A DNA stretch of 64,000 nucleotides from Echinococcus granulosus (GCF_000524195.1 NW_020170409.1:485004-549003); one strand, 5' to 3'; positions 1 to 14,419 are shown, numbered from the stretch's first letter. Notes: a model not told the origin generated them from the sequence alone. A program made the numbers and translations.

Positions 1-3000
1 GTGCAAGGATGTTTGGATGGTGCCAGTGCACCTGTTGACAAAATAACCCTCCACCCAGTCTCTTCTGAGGGGGAGGGCTGGACGGAGTAATTTCTGAGTG
101 GACCAGACGATGGAAAGATAAAGTGACTGGTTCCGGTAAGCAATTATCTGCGAGAGAGCAGCCAGACTACTGTCTGCAGACATCGGCACGGTAATTAACA
201 TTCATCTTAACCAACTAAACAAATAAGTCTCTGGAGCCCTTGGGATCTCTTCACAGTTCATTACCCGTCCTATTCAGGTAACACCATTTACAACTGGGGA
301 TCAGGATTTTTCTGCAGCTGCACGAGGTCATTAATCAGTCGAGAAGGGGGGTGAACGAAGGAGGGAGAGAGTTGGGAGGCCCCCATTAATCATTAGTCTC
401 GCTGCATTTCCAACAAGGTAGATGGTATTGAATGTGCACTCAGAAACCAGATTACTCCAATTCCCCCAGAAAGTCATTAGTGAAGGACGCTTTCAGCATG
501 ATGTCGTGTTGATCTAGTGATTCAGTTCAAAATAAGCGCAGGAGGTCATTGCGTGTAATTAGAACATACTTGGTCTGAACTCTAACTTATGCAAATACTA
601 ACACCGAGCATCAAATAAAACTTCTACAAGTCTCCCAAATCCAATTTCATTTTAAAACGACATTTCCTACGCTGAACAGCCTTAGGACTGAAGGACTAAC
701 TTTCCCCAAAAGTGCTTTAAAATGATCCAAAACTTACAGTATCACCTTCCAATATGGATATGGCTGGATGGACAATCGTAGCATTTCGGGCACCGGGAAT
801 ACTCAGGTCAGGTATACTCCATTTTTTGAATAAATACGAGTTTCAGTCAAATGGGGAGACTTATGCGACCAGAGTGACAGCAAATTTATTGATTTGTGGG
901 CCCACGAAATGCTTCTCTTGTCAGTGTGACAGCTGCTTCATGCCGCTAGTCCTGTCAAACATACATACGTCTCTTTAAACTAATCTCAAAGGAGCTATCA
1001 ACAGTCTGAGATGATGGAGTTGAGGTGATAGAAGTGAAGGCGGGGTGGGAAAAGAGGTGCAGTTATGTGCAGGTGCCAAGCCGAGGCTGGCAATGTCACA
1101 GGTGGTTGAGGCAATATAAGTGCCCCAGTACCACTCAGTTTGATGTCTAGCCGCCTCCAAGTCACTCTCTCATGCGCAGACACACACACGCAGAGAGGGC
1201 GGCGAGTTGCCGCCACAAGGCGTCTTTTCTTTGCTACATGGTGCACGCTCAAACCTGTCTGACTGCCAATCGCCCCGCCGGCTCAAAGGCTCGCTCACTA
1301 TCACCTCTACTTGTTTATGCTGTGCTGTTGTATCTCGCCTTTCATCTTTTGCCGTGGCGCGCCCTTAGCCACTCGTGGTGATCCAGAGAGAACTAAAGAG
1401 CACGAGAGAGACATGAGCACGACCCGGCTAGCAAGCAAGGCGTCATCTTGTCAACCTGTATACCTCCATTTAGACAGGTTTATTACCTGACCCACCTTCT
1501 ACACCAGTTTTATCTCTAGTTTAGTGAGGAACGCCTTGGCAGTCCACACACAGCAAAGAAGTGTCGGCATCGTACACCGTACCACTATCCTAATGTTTTG
1601 GTTGTCTTAGCCGAGCGCAACACTTGGAGCACATGAAAAGTGATTGATGATTTGATACCTCCGACCCCAGAACAAGTAACCGACTTTGCAAATGCAGTTA
1701 GAACTGAAAAATGCGTCATTCATTTCTTATTGGTACGTATTTGATTTAAATATTTGGACTCTTAAAAGACATGCACAGTTGATTTCTCATTCAACCGAAT
1801 CCAAAATGGAGTATGATGGTATGCCTGGAATTAGAAGAGAGAAAAAAATTTGAACGTGCAACTAATCAGCTAGAGGGAGGTTATTTAAGGAAATGGCTTT
1901 TTCATTAACAAACCCAAACTATTTTAAATCAAAATACCAGTCAACATCTGTCCCTTTAGGTTGATACAGTACAGCCTTTCCTCTAACAAATCTTCTGTCG
2001 AACTGCCATATTCACGACTCTGTCCTCAACTTAAGGAAGTTAGTTGCTGCCACTGATCTACTGTGGAATGAGCCTCTGGCTCGTCTAATACCGACTGGGG
2101 TCTTTGATCTTTTGGAATAAATGAGCGCGGCTGGCAAGACTGGGTGGATGAATAAACACTCCCTGCTCAGCTCCATTATGCGAGCGGTGGTTCCATCACT
2201 CAGACGTCTGGCTACGGCGACTAGTGCTCTACTATGGAAGACGACTCGTAAAGGAGGATTTATGGAATCTGTCTGCCTACCTGCTCGTATTGTTTGCTAG
2301 CTGGATAGCTCATTTTTATGACCGCCTCCGGTGTGGAGACGCAGGAGGAATTAAATTTAAACTCATTTTCTCACCCCCTCTCTCTCTCACACAAGACAGA
2401 GTTGAAAAATTGCCCTCGTTGGGGACTAATCTATGCACATTTTCTAAACCATAAATTCTAGGGGAAGAAGGCGGAGAGGGAGGGAAGGCGGGAGAAAGCT
2501 GGGTGCGTAAATGAAATCCTGCTGCTCATGCCGCAGTCCCCCTCTGCCTCCTCTCCCACCCTGGCAGTAGCAGCAGCAGCAGCTTAAAAAGTTACAAAAC
2601 TGTGGAGAGATAAATACTAATACACGAACGCCAAAACAACAAAAGAGGGCTTTGAGGCATGGGCAATACAATTTGCAAAGAACGCACATTGACTAATTGG
2701 TACCGTTGAATACGTCCAATTCACTTAAACGCTTTGTGCTCAATTCCTCCCTTCCTTCTTTTAAGAAACTTTAACTCTGTTGACAGGTTTAAGGGACTGG
2801 GATGATAAAACCCATTGAATTTAGGTGGAAAGATCTTATTTGTTCTAGTCATTGGAATTAGTGATGGGAGAGCCTTGGCTGACACGACTAAGTAGAACGG
2901 GAGCTTGGAAGCCACGTAGGAATGCAGGGGATCCTCTTCGAGGCTTCACTTTTATTAGAAATCATTTGTTTGGTGAAGAGCAGACGGATTGGTTATTAGG

Positions 3001-3144
3001 GTGCATTGTGATCGCTTCATTTTAAAGATATTCAAAGGGATTTTCCTCCTGTAATGGATAAAAATCACGGCTATTGGTAGCTCTAAGTAAAAATTTGCAT
3101 TATTGTTTTTAGTGATTTACAGTTCGGATAATATCTTGCGATGG
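1..3144. other. No gene recognised
   Basis: Mixed-composition non-coding DNA. All open frames are under 90 codons and show no recognisable domain. Two ATTAATCA sites sit at 330-337 and 385-392. Confidence 0.55.
2569..2583 (+). repeat. (AGC)n triplet run
   Basis: Five AGC units. Confidence 0.75.
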
Positions 3145-3342
3145 TGTGACACTTAAGTTGTTTGCTTAACCCTCTGGTTTTGGTTAAGGGTCCACTTAGG
3201 TGTTCCGCCAATGTCCCTTCGTCGAGTGGTCTGGCCTACGGGCCATGCCAGTAGCCCCTAAGCCCTTCCATAGGTAGACAATACACGTTCTGCAGGAGTA
3301 TTACGTAGCCTTTACTCTTTAGGGAAGTCTAGGGGCGCTACA
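3145..3342 (+). mobile_element. Solo LTR of the same family (older copy)
   Basis: Starts TGTGACACTTAAG, contains GGTTTTGGTTAAGGGTCC and GGGCCATGCCAGTAGCCCC, and ends AGGGGCGCTACA. Order and spacing match the solo LTR near 59.7 kb and the LTRs of the three longer elements. No clear target duplication is visible (GATGG before, CTATG after), which fits an older or rearranged insertion. The exact left end is uncertain by about 15 bp. Confidence 0.72.
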
Positions 3343-3956
3343 CTATGAGAAAAGGTAAGCAACTTCACTAAGTTTTGGTTTTTTCTATAAGTTGGGTAAA
3401 ATTTTTTAATCTTTTGAAATGAAATGAATGAATACGTTTGAATCATTACAATTCTGGCCATCTACATGATCCAGAATGGGTCATTACATTTCATGACAAG
3501 CAAGTGGAGATGAACCTCACTTTTTAATGGATAAGCAAAGAGACTGCGGCTTAAAGTTTCTTCCAGTTCACCCATTGACCTCCCCTAGGCATAATATGGA
3601 AATGCGTACTATTTGTTAAAACGAAAGCTCAAACAAATAATCTCAATTATAATCAGGACTGATGACGCAGCACAGTCATTCCCTTAGTCCATAAGGCGTA
3701 GTGGGATAGAGGTCTATCAGGACGCTGCCATCTTATTCGCTGACGCCAGTGTAGTCGCAGTAATTTAATTTAAGACGTTGCCCCTTACTCCCTCCTCTCT
3801 TCCATAGTGGAAATGCGGTAGGCCATGGAGAGGTAAACTTCACCTTATGGAGATGGAGAAATGCTCAACACAGCTAGGTGATCATGCCTCTGAGTCACGC
3901 ACCAGTCATGCCTTAAAGAAATTCCAATTTAGCTCGGCTATTTGAAAAGCTGGCAT

Positions 3957-3976
3957 ACGCACGCACGCACGCACAC
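3957..3976 (+). repeat. (ACGC)n tetranucleotide run
   Basis: Four ACGC units, then ACAC. Confidence 0.8.
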
Positions 3977-6630
3977 GGAGGCATCAATCACAATCCGGTT
4001 AAAAGTACCGCTCTTTGTTTGATGGCCGACTATTTGGAGTTAATGCCCTACACGACTTTTAACCTACAAATAGGCTAATTTACATTCTTTTTCGCCCTTT
4101 GTGGCGGGGCTGGATGGCATCCTGGCTACCATACCGCGGAGATGAGTCATCCACAATACGCTTCCACCAAACGGCTTTATTGATTTATTGATTTCGGCCT
4201 TAGGTCGATAACGCACCAGTCGTCGGTGCGTGAGCTCTCCGATATCTGGGCCTGACTGAGGTTGTCGAAGGGAGGGAGGGAGGTGAAAGAGGACGCGGTG
4301 AATAGGGGCCACAACAGCATTTCAACACCAATCACGATGGTGGATTTGCGATGGAGTAATTTGTGAAGCTAATCGATCCGTGACGTGGATTTAGCCAATT
4401 CGAACGCATCTGAAAGCACGAATGAACACCAAGTGCCTTTTTCATGACTTCTCAATCAGAATTTACGCTACGTAGCTGGTAATTTTGGCGAGAGAAATCA
4501 GGACTACGAAGGCTAAGAGAAGCGTAGATCCCGTTTGATGAAGTCAAACGGAATGCCTTTTAAATAAGATTAAGAATCTTGAGGATCTCACACCTTTTGC
4601 AGTCAGTCTACTTGCTTGCAAGTGACGAGAGTTGCAATTTTTACTACAAAGGGAAAATTCAAAATAGATAATTAATGGAGTTTATTCATGCGGTGGATGT
4701 GGAGCTTGATGCATGAAGCTCACAATTCACTTCTCTAAACAAATTGGCACTACAGGAACGGTGACGGGTTTTCTTGACACCACTCATACTAATCTATTTA
4801 ATTGAATGGTATGCGCAACGGACAAGTATTTTATGGGGACTCAAGCCCATAGAGGATCAATCGACACTTCTGACGGTATTTCATCGTAATTTTGGAAGAG
4901 CATACACTTCCACTCGTCAAACTACTGTTAACACGCATGCATAAGAACAAGGGTGCGAAGCTGGGAGGGAGGGTTTTTGCCAAGCACAAACAAACGTCCT
5001 TTGAAGGTACCGGCACGCAAAAGTGCAGATGGCGCTGAACGCACAAGCCAGAGCACATGCACCCGCTCCCTTACCACGCATTAGTGCGTCGTCCTGGCCT
5101 CTCCCTCGAAAGCACAAATGCACATACACACACACAAGCATACACCCAAATTGCTGTACGTTAGTGAGTTGGAATAGAAGTGCCGTATGCGGCGGGGCAT
5201 CGGGGCAGCGGGACCGTCCTTCACACACAGGTGCGTGCGTGCGTAGGTGGGTGTCACCTGTAATGCAGATGGCCCATATGGACACAATGCCGGTTAATTA
5301 GTGCCACCTTTTCATGCCCGGTTTGCACATTTCTTTTGCCCTACCCATTCCCCTATCTCTGTGAGGGTAGGCAGGGTGCCATTAATGCAATGGACAGTTC
5401 TCTCTATAACTCGTTTATAACCCTGAAGGGGGAGGCGATTGACGTGCCAACTTATTCTGCTCTTAAAGACTTCACATTTATAGTTTTTTTTTTTAATTCT
5501 CAATGCGTAAAACTTGTTTAACATGTCTCATTCGTATTTAGTTGGGAAGTCAGTCTGTTACCAACTAGGAACTAAAATTATTCAGAGCTGTATCTTTACA
5601 TCACCATAGTCTCCATCCTAGGCGTCAGTCGAAGCCATAGCCTAAATTTAATCGTTGAAGTAAATGGCCGATTCTCTAAGCAATCATTTAATCCTCAATT
5701 CGAGGTCGTCAGAAAGAAATGCGACAGACGTCAAAAAAGTGACATTTGTGCGGCCTCAGGGGAGCAATCTTTCCATCACTCCCATTCTGCGTAAAACTGA
5801 CTTGTCTGGTCTCTCCCTCCCACCCCCCGCCACCTCGGGAATGAGTTAGGACGCGAGAGATACACAGTCCCCTTCACCAAGCCCTCGCAGGCAGTGGGGA
5901 TCCGGGTTTTGTGACTGACAGGCAAAACCTAGTTACCCGTTCCACCTGCTCCGGGGGCTTCCTGGTAAAATTTAGCGTTGTGTTGTTGGGGTACGTAGGG
6001 GTAGGGAAGGATTTTGAGGTTTCGAACAGATGACTGACGTGAGAGATTAGCCCATCTCTTGGCCCAGAGGTATCAAGGCTCAACTAAGCACCAAGGGCTG
6101 TAATTCAATCTACTACCTATAGAGGTGTATTTCCCATGACAGAAAATCTCCAGAAAAGGAAACAAGTGGAAGTCTTACGTGAAAAATGCTTTTCTGTCAA
6201 ACCAAAACATTTCACCCTTTGACTTGAAATGTCAAAGGTTTTTGTTAAACGACACATTGGTAGAGGAATTTTTGACAGTTTGCTAGAAGTTTCCTCTGAC
6301 AGATTTTCTGCTATGTTTAAAATGGATACAGCAACTTTTGCTCGCCTTCCCAGACACTGCATTTTGATAAGACGCTGACCAAAAAAGCTTTTATCCTACC
6401 AATTTTGGGAATGGTAATGGGCAATACTAGTATTGCAGCAATGTTTTGCCTTGCAATAAAGCCTCGAGATTCAATCCTCCAACCAATTTAATTCTCCTCC
6501 TAGCATGGTTCGTTTGCTGTCCATCTTTGCACCTCACAAATAATTGACACTGTAATGCTACTTGTCTCATTGTTTCACCTTTGGGCGTCTTCATTTCAAT
6601 GTGCGTGAATGGCAGGCTCCTCCCTCCTCC

Positions 6631-6646
6631 TCTCTCTCTCTCTCTC
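6631..6646 (+). repeat. (TC)n run
   Basis: Eight TC units within a longer pyrimidine-rich stretch. Confidence 0.8.
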
Positions 6647-7371
6647 CACCCACCGTGGCCGCATTCAACAGCCAAGAGCGTCTTCTCCCCACCAAAATCC
6701 CCATGTATAATTTAGCCTCTCCTCTCCTCTCTCTCTTTTCCGAGTGCCAATCAAAAGCTAGTCGAAAAAAAACGCGGAGAAGCGCCCTCGTTCCCACGGT
6801 CCTCCCTTGTTCGAATAATTGGCAGTGCGGAAGGGCAGTGGAGTATCCCGTGATTGGCGGGAGGTGAAAATTAAGTGAGAGTTGCTAGCATACATTAGAA
6901 CTAAAAGTAAAATTTGATTCCCCCTACGCCCTGTGAACTGTCTGTGTACAAGTCACTTTACGATTAGTGATTGGCTTAAAATGAGGGGGTGTTGGTGAAC
7001 TCCCACTGATCACCTATCACTGCAGATCAATAAATGCTGGTGAAATAGAAATTGAGTTTATTTAAGTAGTAATGCAAAAATGCTTTTAGTTCCAAATTAT
7101 TTAGGCTACAGCTTACTCTTTTAAAGATATTTGTGAATAGCTCACTTCCTGGCTTGGAGCCGTGCCAATTGTTTGAAGTACACAGAACAGATTGCTTCCC
7201 TTCTGCGAATCGTTACACTTGTAGGAGAGAATAATGGGTTAAAATTTACATAACTACCTAATCTAGTGAGTCATGGGTATTGCTCCCTCAGTATTGGTCT
7301 TGAACCAACTTCTCATCGTCCGTGCAGAAACTGCATACTTTGCCAAATCACAACTTTGAAGATCGTGACCT

Positions 7372-8465
7372 TGCAGTGCCTTGAGGCTTTCCTGAAGACG
7401 AAAGAAGACAGGATACTTGCTCATAATCCATATATTTGACATGCAGATGGAACTGGAGCTGTTGATATGGCCCAGGGGATACAATGGCGGAGAACTAAAG
7501 TATCTCCTTGACTAAAATCAAGAGTTATGCAAACAGTCAGCGTACTACAAATCCCTCTTTGCTTTTAGGCGTTGTCCCCTGTGTCTATTTTGGCCAGCCT
7601 CCCGCTTCGGCCCCCACAACGAAATCGGCGCTGTAAGGAAAGGCACCCACAAACGAACCGTGTCAGTCATCAAATTCGTGTACAAATGGGAAGACATTCG
7701 GAGGCAACATCACTGGTCCTTCTTGGCAATTCTACAAAATCTGGGGTTTCGTCCTCCATGAGAATCATATTGGGGGAAGAGGAATGTGCTAGCCATCACG
7801 CGTGTCCATTGCTAGTCTTAGGAACATTGGCCCAAAAGTAGCGTCAAATAACAAAGGACGGCGTTTGACATTGGTCCATGGGAATGGAGTGTTGCATCTG
7901 TTCCTCATCGCTACTTCGGTGCTGCCCAACCATATTTTCCTGGATCCTTTCCAGCTAAGAGACAGGTAAAGGAGGTATCGTTTGTTCACATAGTTGATAT
8001 CTTCTTGCAGGAATGGTGGAAAACTCCGTAATGGACTTTTCCAGATGGTTCACGGTCACAGATTGTATCATTTTACTTGTTGATAGCTTTCCTACAGCTT
8101 ACGAGACTGGGGCAGTTGCCGAGGGAAGACGTCATCTTTAGCCCATCCGTTGCGGGTCTTCACAAATCCTCCCGTCGACGGCATATACACTTCTTCGACT
8201 CCGCGAAGGTTTATCACCCGGCTGTAGAAATTGGAACATAAGTCCTTTAGAATCGGGTTTGCTTTCGCTGTCACAAATGCAGCACCCGCGAGTTTTCGGA
8301 AAGCCAAATAAAACAATACGCGGGCAGAATGTATACACTCGACCGGAGCAGGGCTTAAGGCTACTATCATGGCCCGAAGGCCAGCCCAATCAGCGAAGGT
8401 ACAGTGGTGAAGGCCCAAAGCGGCCCCTTTAACAAAACGGAGAGTTAAACATCCAACATATCACA
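7372..8465 (-). mobile_element. Short non-autonomous LTR element A (TRIM-like)
   Basis: In minus-strand orientation the 5' LTR is 8278-8465 and the 3' LTR is 7372-7549. Both align to the solo LTRs. The 3' LTR begins TGTAGTACGCTGAC, almost identical to the start of the copy near 59.7 kb. The 728-bp interior starts with a primer-binding-like stretch just after the LTR end (TGACAGCGAAAGC). It ends with a purine run, AAAAGCAAAGAGGGA, immediately before the 3' LTR, which is the expected polypurine tract. No gag or pol can be read; the open frames inside are short and unlike known domains. The two LTRs have diverged strongly from each other and no target duplication is evident, so this is an old copy. 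Confidence 0.72.
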
Positions 8466-8861
8466 ACATCCCCTCTTTCATTTTAAATATCCTCCAAATC
8501 ACCCAAAAATAAGCTTGTCTTAAAAGACAAGGTGAGCGCGTTTATGCAAGCATAACTAGAATAGACGTTTTAATGAGAATCGGATTGGTTTATGGAGAGA
8601 CAAATGAAGAATGATATAAACCATGATAAATGCTAAATACACAAGGAAAGTAAAGGACAAAGTGTCTATCAAATCAAGAAGAAGTAGTTCGGATGCTTCT
8701 TATCTACAGTACACGCATAATTTGTGCCAAACCATGAAATGACGTTGACTAGGCTTTATAGCATGTCTGCCGACAGCTTATTTGAGCATCATCACTTCCT
8801 GTTTACGTCCAAACACCACTGCCACGCCAGGGGAGTTAAATTAGCGGCACCAACAACCAAC

Positions 8862-8894
8862 TTCAAAGTCGCCTTCGTGAGAGGCGACTTTGAA
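8862..8894. repeat. Perfect 13-bp inverted repeat with 7-nt loop
   Basis: TTCAAAGTCGCCT at 8862-8874 is followed by a 7-nt spacer (TCGTGAG) and its exact reverse complement at 8882-8894. As RNA or single-stranded DNA it would form a stable stem-loop on either strand. It is not in a recognisable gene and lacks a T-rich tail. The stem is too short for a typical microRNA precursor. Confidence 0.8.
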
Positions 8895-11490
8895 AACACC
8901 ACATCGCACACACTTAAGCGGTGTTGATTCGACACGAAGAATGGAGGCCGTATCGCCCTGATAGGCGAGACTAAAACCTTGAATTTAATAATGGTCTCCT
9001 AATTCCTTGATTGTTTTATAACCAAAACGCCATCAACTCATTAATCAAGGAGTACAGCAGTAATGGAGGTTTAGCAGACCGAGAGATTGGGATCAAATGT
9101 GGCGGTTACAGCAACTAGTCCTCCACCTTCAAAATGTCGTTAAACTCCACGCTGAGGCGTCAAAGTGAAGTTCTCCTGATTGATTGGCTAATGCCAAAAA
9201 TCGAGCAGCATTAGTAATTAGCTTAAAAGGACATTTACAGATTAATCTGGAGTTATTTTTAATCTGATGCTAATGACACAATGCTGCAGCACCGGACAGC
9301 TGAGGGCGAATAATTCACAGGTTTGTGTTTAGCCTTTGCCCATGCACGCGCACGTGGAGACTCTGTCCACCGACGGTGCGAGTACGGTGTGCTACACGGT
9401 GTGCCTTTTTAGCGTCTGTACTTTGAAGTTGAGGCGAGAGCCGTCGTCGCCGTGGTGGTGGTGGCTGCCGTCATCACATGCTATTTTTCACTACTGCTTC
9501 CACCCGCACACCATCCCAACCAGACAGTTCTCAAAAAACCACTCAACCAAACTCATTAATCACAGACACTGTGGAAGCTGAATAAATTGTCACCCAGACT
9601 CACAAAGACCTGTAAACACATTCGGTGTCTCTTTGATAGCCACGCACACACTTAGCGGAACTCGGAGACAGAATGTGAGGAATAATGGTGATAAATAATG
9701 GACCCACACTTCTCCGACACACACTCCCCCAACCCTGTTTCGTCTCTCGTCTTCTGTCTGTGCAAACAGTTAATGAGATTGGAAAGCACTGACTGCCTAA
9801 ACCGATTGGATCGCATTATTCTATCGAGATAGCAAGTAACTTGGCGAACTGACTATTTAGCATTGACTTCACTCTGAAAACTGCCCGGCTCTGGTAGTGC
9901 AAATTTGAGATTGGTAAACACTGACCGAGGTACACATCAGACTGGCCTTTGATCTTTCCATACTCTTGGGGATTTGGAAAGAGAGTTTATCACTTCCAAG
10001 CATTGATTTACTGTGTAAGCAGATCTACACGTAACTTGAATTGAGGATTAAAAATGCATCAAAGGTGAGGGGCACACTGCCGGCCCTATTCTAAAAAATA
10101 GATTTCGATTTTATTTACGGTGATTAAAGGAAACAGCGCGAGACTGATTCCTGACGTTCAGATTGCAGTCCCATTCCTACACAAAGAACGCTTTAATTTC
10201 CTGTAATGTGGTGCTTGATTTATCCTGGGAGTCTATTTAAAGCGCACGAGTCCGGCAGTAGCTTCGTTATCTACCTAAGAGCTTCAGATAATACCCCTAA
10301 ACTATTTCTACCCAAAAGAGCTTCTTTCAAATCTGATCTCCCTCCATCCTTTCAAAGTTTCTTCAAATTTGGTGCATTTTGACAGCCTTCTGCTGTGAGT
10401 CTTCGTTGAATCAGATATCGTCCTTCCTTCTGGCGTTTCAACTAAGCAGCAAAAGGTGGGATCGGCCCTTCTTTAGTTTAGGTTTGCCAAAGCTGGTTGC
10501 ACCACAACTGTGTTATGACGCTCAATTTATTCTTAAAGATGGCATAAAGTGCAAGGTTATGGAGGTAACTCCATTATCAGGATGCAGGGAGTCTAATTTA
10601 CATATATGGGTGACAAGAGCAAAGGTCCCTGCAGTCTACAAGACAGCCAAATTGTGAGAGATTGGAAAGACTCATGTAGTCAAATATACGCCTACTATCA
10701 CCCAAACCATAACAATCAAAAGCCAAAACATCACCTCAACAGACACAGAAGTGCTCATGGAAGTTGCATGCCTACGGCTTAGAATGACAATACCATTTCA
10801 ATGATATTCGGTGTAACCCGTGCTTACAAAAGAAAACGTCATTGCACAAACTTATTTTGAAATGGAATAAAATTTGTCAAATAGCTCAATGGAAAGGGAT
10901 ATGCACTAAGACAATAGCTTAAGATGGAGGATTGTGCTCTGTAAAAGGCTAGAGGAATTCTAGGATGTATCCTGAGAGCCCCGTCAACGAGTTTACTTGT
11001 GCAATAGTGGAAGAAAAGTAAAAAGAAAAATGGGATTGGAGACAAACGTACTCTTGCTTATCTTCAATGCGTCCCAACGACAACGGCATGGAGAGAAAAA
11101 GGTGTTCATAGGAGTGATGCATTTTTGAGCATTTTGCTAACCACGACGTCTGCTCCATCACCACCGCCACCTCCAATCGGTGTCATCTGGGTCATTATTG
11201 TAGGTTGAAATATTAATCGAGTGCGTGCGTGTGTGCGATATAAACGGTGATGGAGTGGGGGGGAACAAGGTGTGGCCCATGATAGTGGCGACGACGGCGG
11301 CGGCACATCAAAGACGCTTGCATGCAGCCAGACCCGAGATTTGACTAAGCCGTAAAACCGCAATACCATCGGTTCCGGTGAGTGAATGTGTCTTGCACAC
11401 ACATACACATACGTGTGTCCATAAATTACGGCACATAAGAGAAGGGAATGTGCTGGCAATTAGGCCGGCTGGTGGGATATTAGGAACAAC

Positions 11491-11520
11491 GACAATGACA
11501 ATGACAATGATGATGATGAT
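11491..11520 (+). repeat. Compound (GACAAT)n / (GAT)n microsatellite
   Basis: Three GACAAT-type units run into four GAT units. Confidence 0.8.
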
Positions 11521-12571
11521 GGCGAGACGCATAACACACTCTCCCCGTGGCCCGATAGTGAATGAAGACGAGGCTGATAAAAAAGGATGGCTCCACGTTC
11601 GATGGACGAGCGATTATTCTGCGGAAGGGCTTCTCCATCTCCTGCTGAGGCTTGTGCCACCTTTTCTTTACCTCTTCGAAGAGTGCTTTAATTTTTCACA
11701 GCAGTTGGTAATTGAAGACACTACCATCAGTCTCCGTATTGGTGGTATGGCCTTTCATTGATGGCTATGGCTTCGCAATCATCTGTACGCTAATGACAAA
11801 TTTTCCTCCAGTGTTAGGGGTGATTATTTCTTCAAGGGTGACTGCTTTGAAATGGAATGGATTGAAAGAAGTAGGGGTAGAAATAAAGGTCACTTAAAGA
11901 GCAGTCTTACTGCTACGAGACTAATGAAGCGTTTGGCAAGGAATGGTACAGTTAGTGCAAGATGTAAAATTCAATTTACTATTCTTACTGGCACCATATT
12001 AAAGAAATCTGTATTTACTACTGGGCCCATATTCACTTTTAATGAAACGAGTTCATTTTAGTCGTTTAGATGAAGACCGACCTCAACGACCCCCTAGACT
12101 GCTATGTGATATTGCTCAAGGAATTTGAATATTCCACGAATAGATCCCAAAATCGGTGACACTAAGTTCTGCTCCCGTTACCGAAAATACTGGAATCTCG
12201 GTCTTCCAGTGAGTTTATAGTAAAGCATCTTCCTAGTCCCCAATCCGGACGCTACAGCCTAAGAAAGAATATTGTTATTTGCAGCTTGATTACCCGGAGA
12301 AAATTCGTTATTCTTAACAATTGAACAATAGTAAAACTAGTTATGCTTTGCAAGCAGATATAAGATGACATACTCTTTGCGAAAATCCAACCCTGGTGTT
12401 TGTGCGTATGCGTCTCCGATTTCAGCAATGGAGAGGACCTTTGAAGTCTGCCTCCGCGTGTACGCGCGTGTGGTGTGCATGAATGATGAGTTCGCACCTT
12501 GCCTACCTTCCGTATGTGGGTACCCTTTTTACTCTGAAAGGTTATTTGTAGGTCTGCCTCTCTCTCTTGAA

Positions 12572-12585
12572 TGTGTGTGTGTGTG
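12572..12585 (+). repeat. Short (TG)n run
   Basis: Seven TG units. Confidence 0.7.
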
Positions 12586-14419
12586 CGTCCAATTTCAACT
12601 AAGTGGTTCTTGCTTCTTCATCAGCGGCACTTCAAAAGTCCCCCCTATCCCTACCCCACCTCCTCCTTTGTACTACTCGGCGCTGATTATTCACTGGAGG
12701 TTAAGGATTAACCAAGTAGGTAAGCAAATAAATTTTCAGCTTTGCCTATAAAAAATCGTGTTTTATTACTTGCTTTGAGAAGTGTACTCTTAGCTGAGGG
12801 TGTGCTGATAGATATCTTGCAGTAGGCACTTCGGCAGATACGAGAAAATATCTCCACACAATATTTGTACTTCGGAGGAACCTTTGTAGACATCTCCTCA
12901 CTAAGGTGTTCCAGGTTTTTACCATCATGAAAGAATGCATTTAATTTAGGCCACATCTTCAACTGTCGAAAGGACTAAACGCAACTACTCATTTTCTTTT
13001 TTCGGAAGGTAGTCTCAATTCTTATGTGTTTCCGCAAAACGATGGTAGCTATTAGTGATAAAGTCAAACAACCTCTGCATTTTACACCAGATTTCCTTCC
13101 ACGTTAGCAATTAGCAGTCTAAGCATTAACACGGTATCCACATCAGAGTCGCGGATGTTACACCCAACTCCATTGTCTGGGTCCGGCGGCATTAATACGG
13201 GATGCCTTCTTTACTACTTTATGATAGTTGAAATTACACCAAATAGTGCCTCCAGCAGACTAGTGGCGATTAGAACACTAAAGTGGCGACAGGTTAGTCG
13301 TAGGCTGAGGAAGATAATTACACTTCTAGCTTATCGACAGCAGATGAAGTAGTCAAAGAAGTCTTACAACAAGTTAGTGTCGTAGTAGATGAACGAAATA
13401 TCCAGGAGGCGCCGGTTGGCCTTCCCCTGAGGTTCCTATCTCGAAGGCGTAAGTAGCCGCAACAGTACGTAATGGTATACGTTTCTGAATCACCCGTCAG
13501 TATTTGGCGCAGCATTACTCCATCCTCTAGTCATTCTTCCTGTATTTATCTATCCATTCATTCCGTATACATTCACTCGTGCATCTCCTTTGCATGCTAT
13601 CCCACGTAAATTCTTTCTATCCTCATTCATACTGTGATACGTTAGCACACCTAAAATCGACTTTGAAGTAATCAGTCAGTTATGTCTAATCGGATCGGAA
13701 GGCATTGACTATGGCAGATATTGATTCAGCTGACTTTTATTTGAAATGGATACTTCGGGTTGTCTAGTCTTCATCATCACGACTGTCGTCTCCATAAAGG
13801 CAAGTAATATCACTTCACCAACTACCATTACTATTGCAGCAACTGTTGTTAGTCACATCAACAAACGTTCTAGAATCTCTCCGAAACTGGTGGAGTAAAA
13901 CCCCCCATTAATACAGTCTCTACTTACTGACTGGCCCAAGCAATTTGCCTCGAAGATGGTCCATGTGCATTGACAGTTCAGACAAGTGCGTTAACTTAGG
14001 GCCGAGAATTTGCCTCTTTACTGAATGCACTATCATAGACCCTACAATCCATCCTCCGCCTCCAGTTCGTGAGAGATCTAGTTCTAAATTGCCGACTAGT
14101 TCTCTATTCTACGATTACCAACACTACTACTGACATCCCCGTTTTCAATCAGAAAGAGATGTTTAACTAGCGGTTGGTCCCGTGTTTGTGTATGTATCAA
14201 TCCTGTAGCATCATCGTTAGACGACTGACAGTGACAAGAGAGGCGCCTGTTTTTTGCGCTTTGGCACTGACAGTGGCTCATTTGCGGTGACCCCAAATGC
14301 CACCGCTGCTACCGGTACCGGTGTAACCGCTGTTGCAAGTCCCGAAATGTCCATTCATTCACCACGTGCGCTTGCGGATGCATGTCTCTCACGTGCTTCG
14401 TCAATCATGTCAGACGGTC

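Larger units (their letters stand above)
3343..7371. other. No gene recognised
   Basis: Non-coding DNA between a solo LTR and element A. It contains ACGC, CA and TC simple repeats. The longest open frames (near 5.0-5.3 kb) are biased by CA/GT repeats. Confidence 0.55.

Noticed and set aside
3225..3250. Resemblance of a GGCCTACGGGCCATGCC block to the start of 5S rRNA
   Set aside because: The similarity ends after a few bases and the block recurs in the LTR family.
4917..5301. Overlapping 92-122-codon frames on both strands
   Set aside because: CA-rich sequence and GT repeats; cysteine- and histidine-rich translations are repeat-driven and have no domain.
8092..8418. 108-codon minus-strand frame
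   Set aside because: It lies across the 5' LTR and interior of LTR element A; the corresponding region of related copies is full of stops.
11106..11761. 117- to 127-codon frames on both strands
   Set aside because: They run through GAT/ATG and CA microsatellites, which suppress stop codons.
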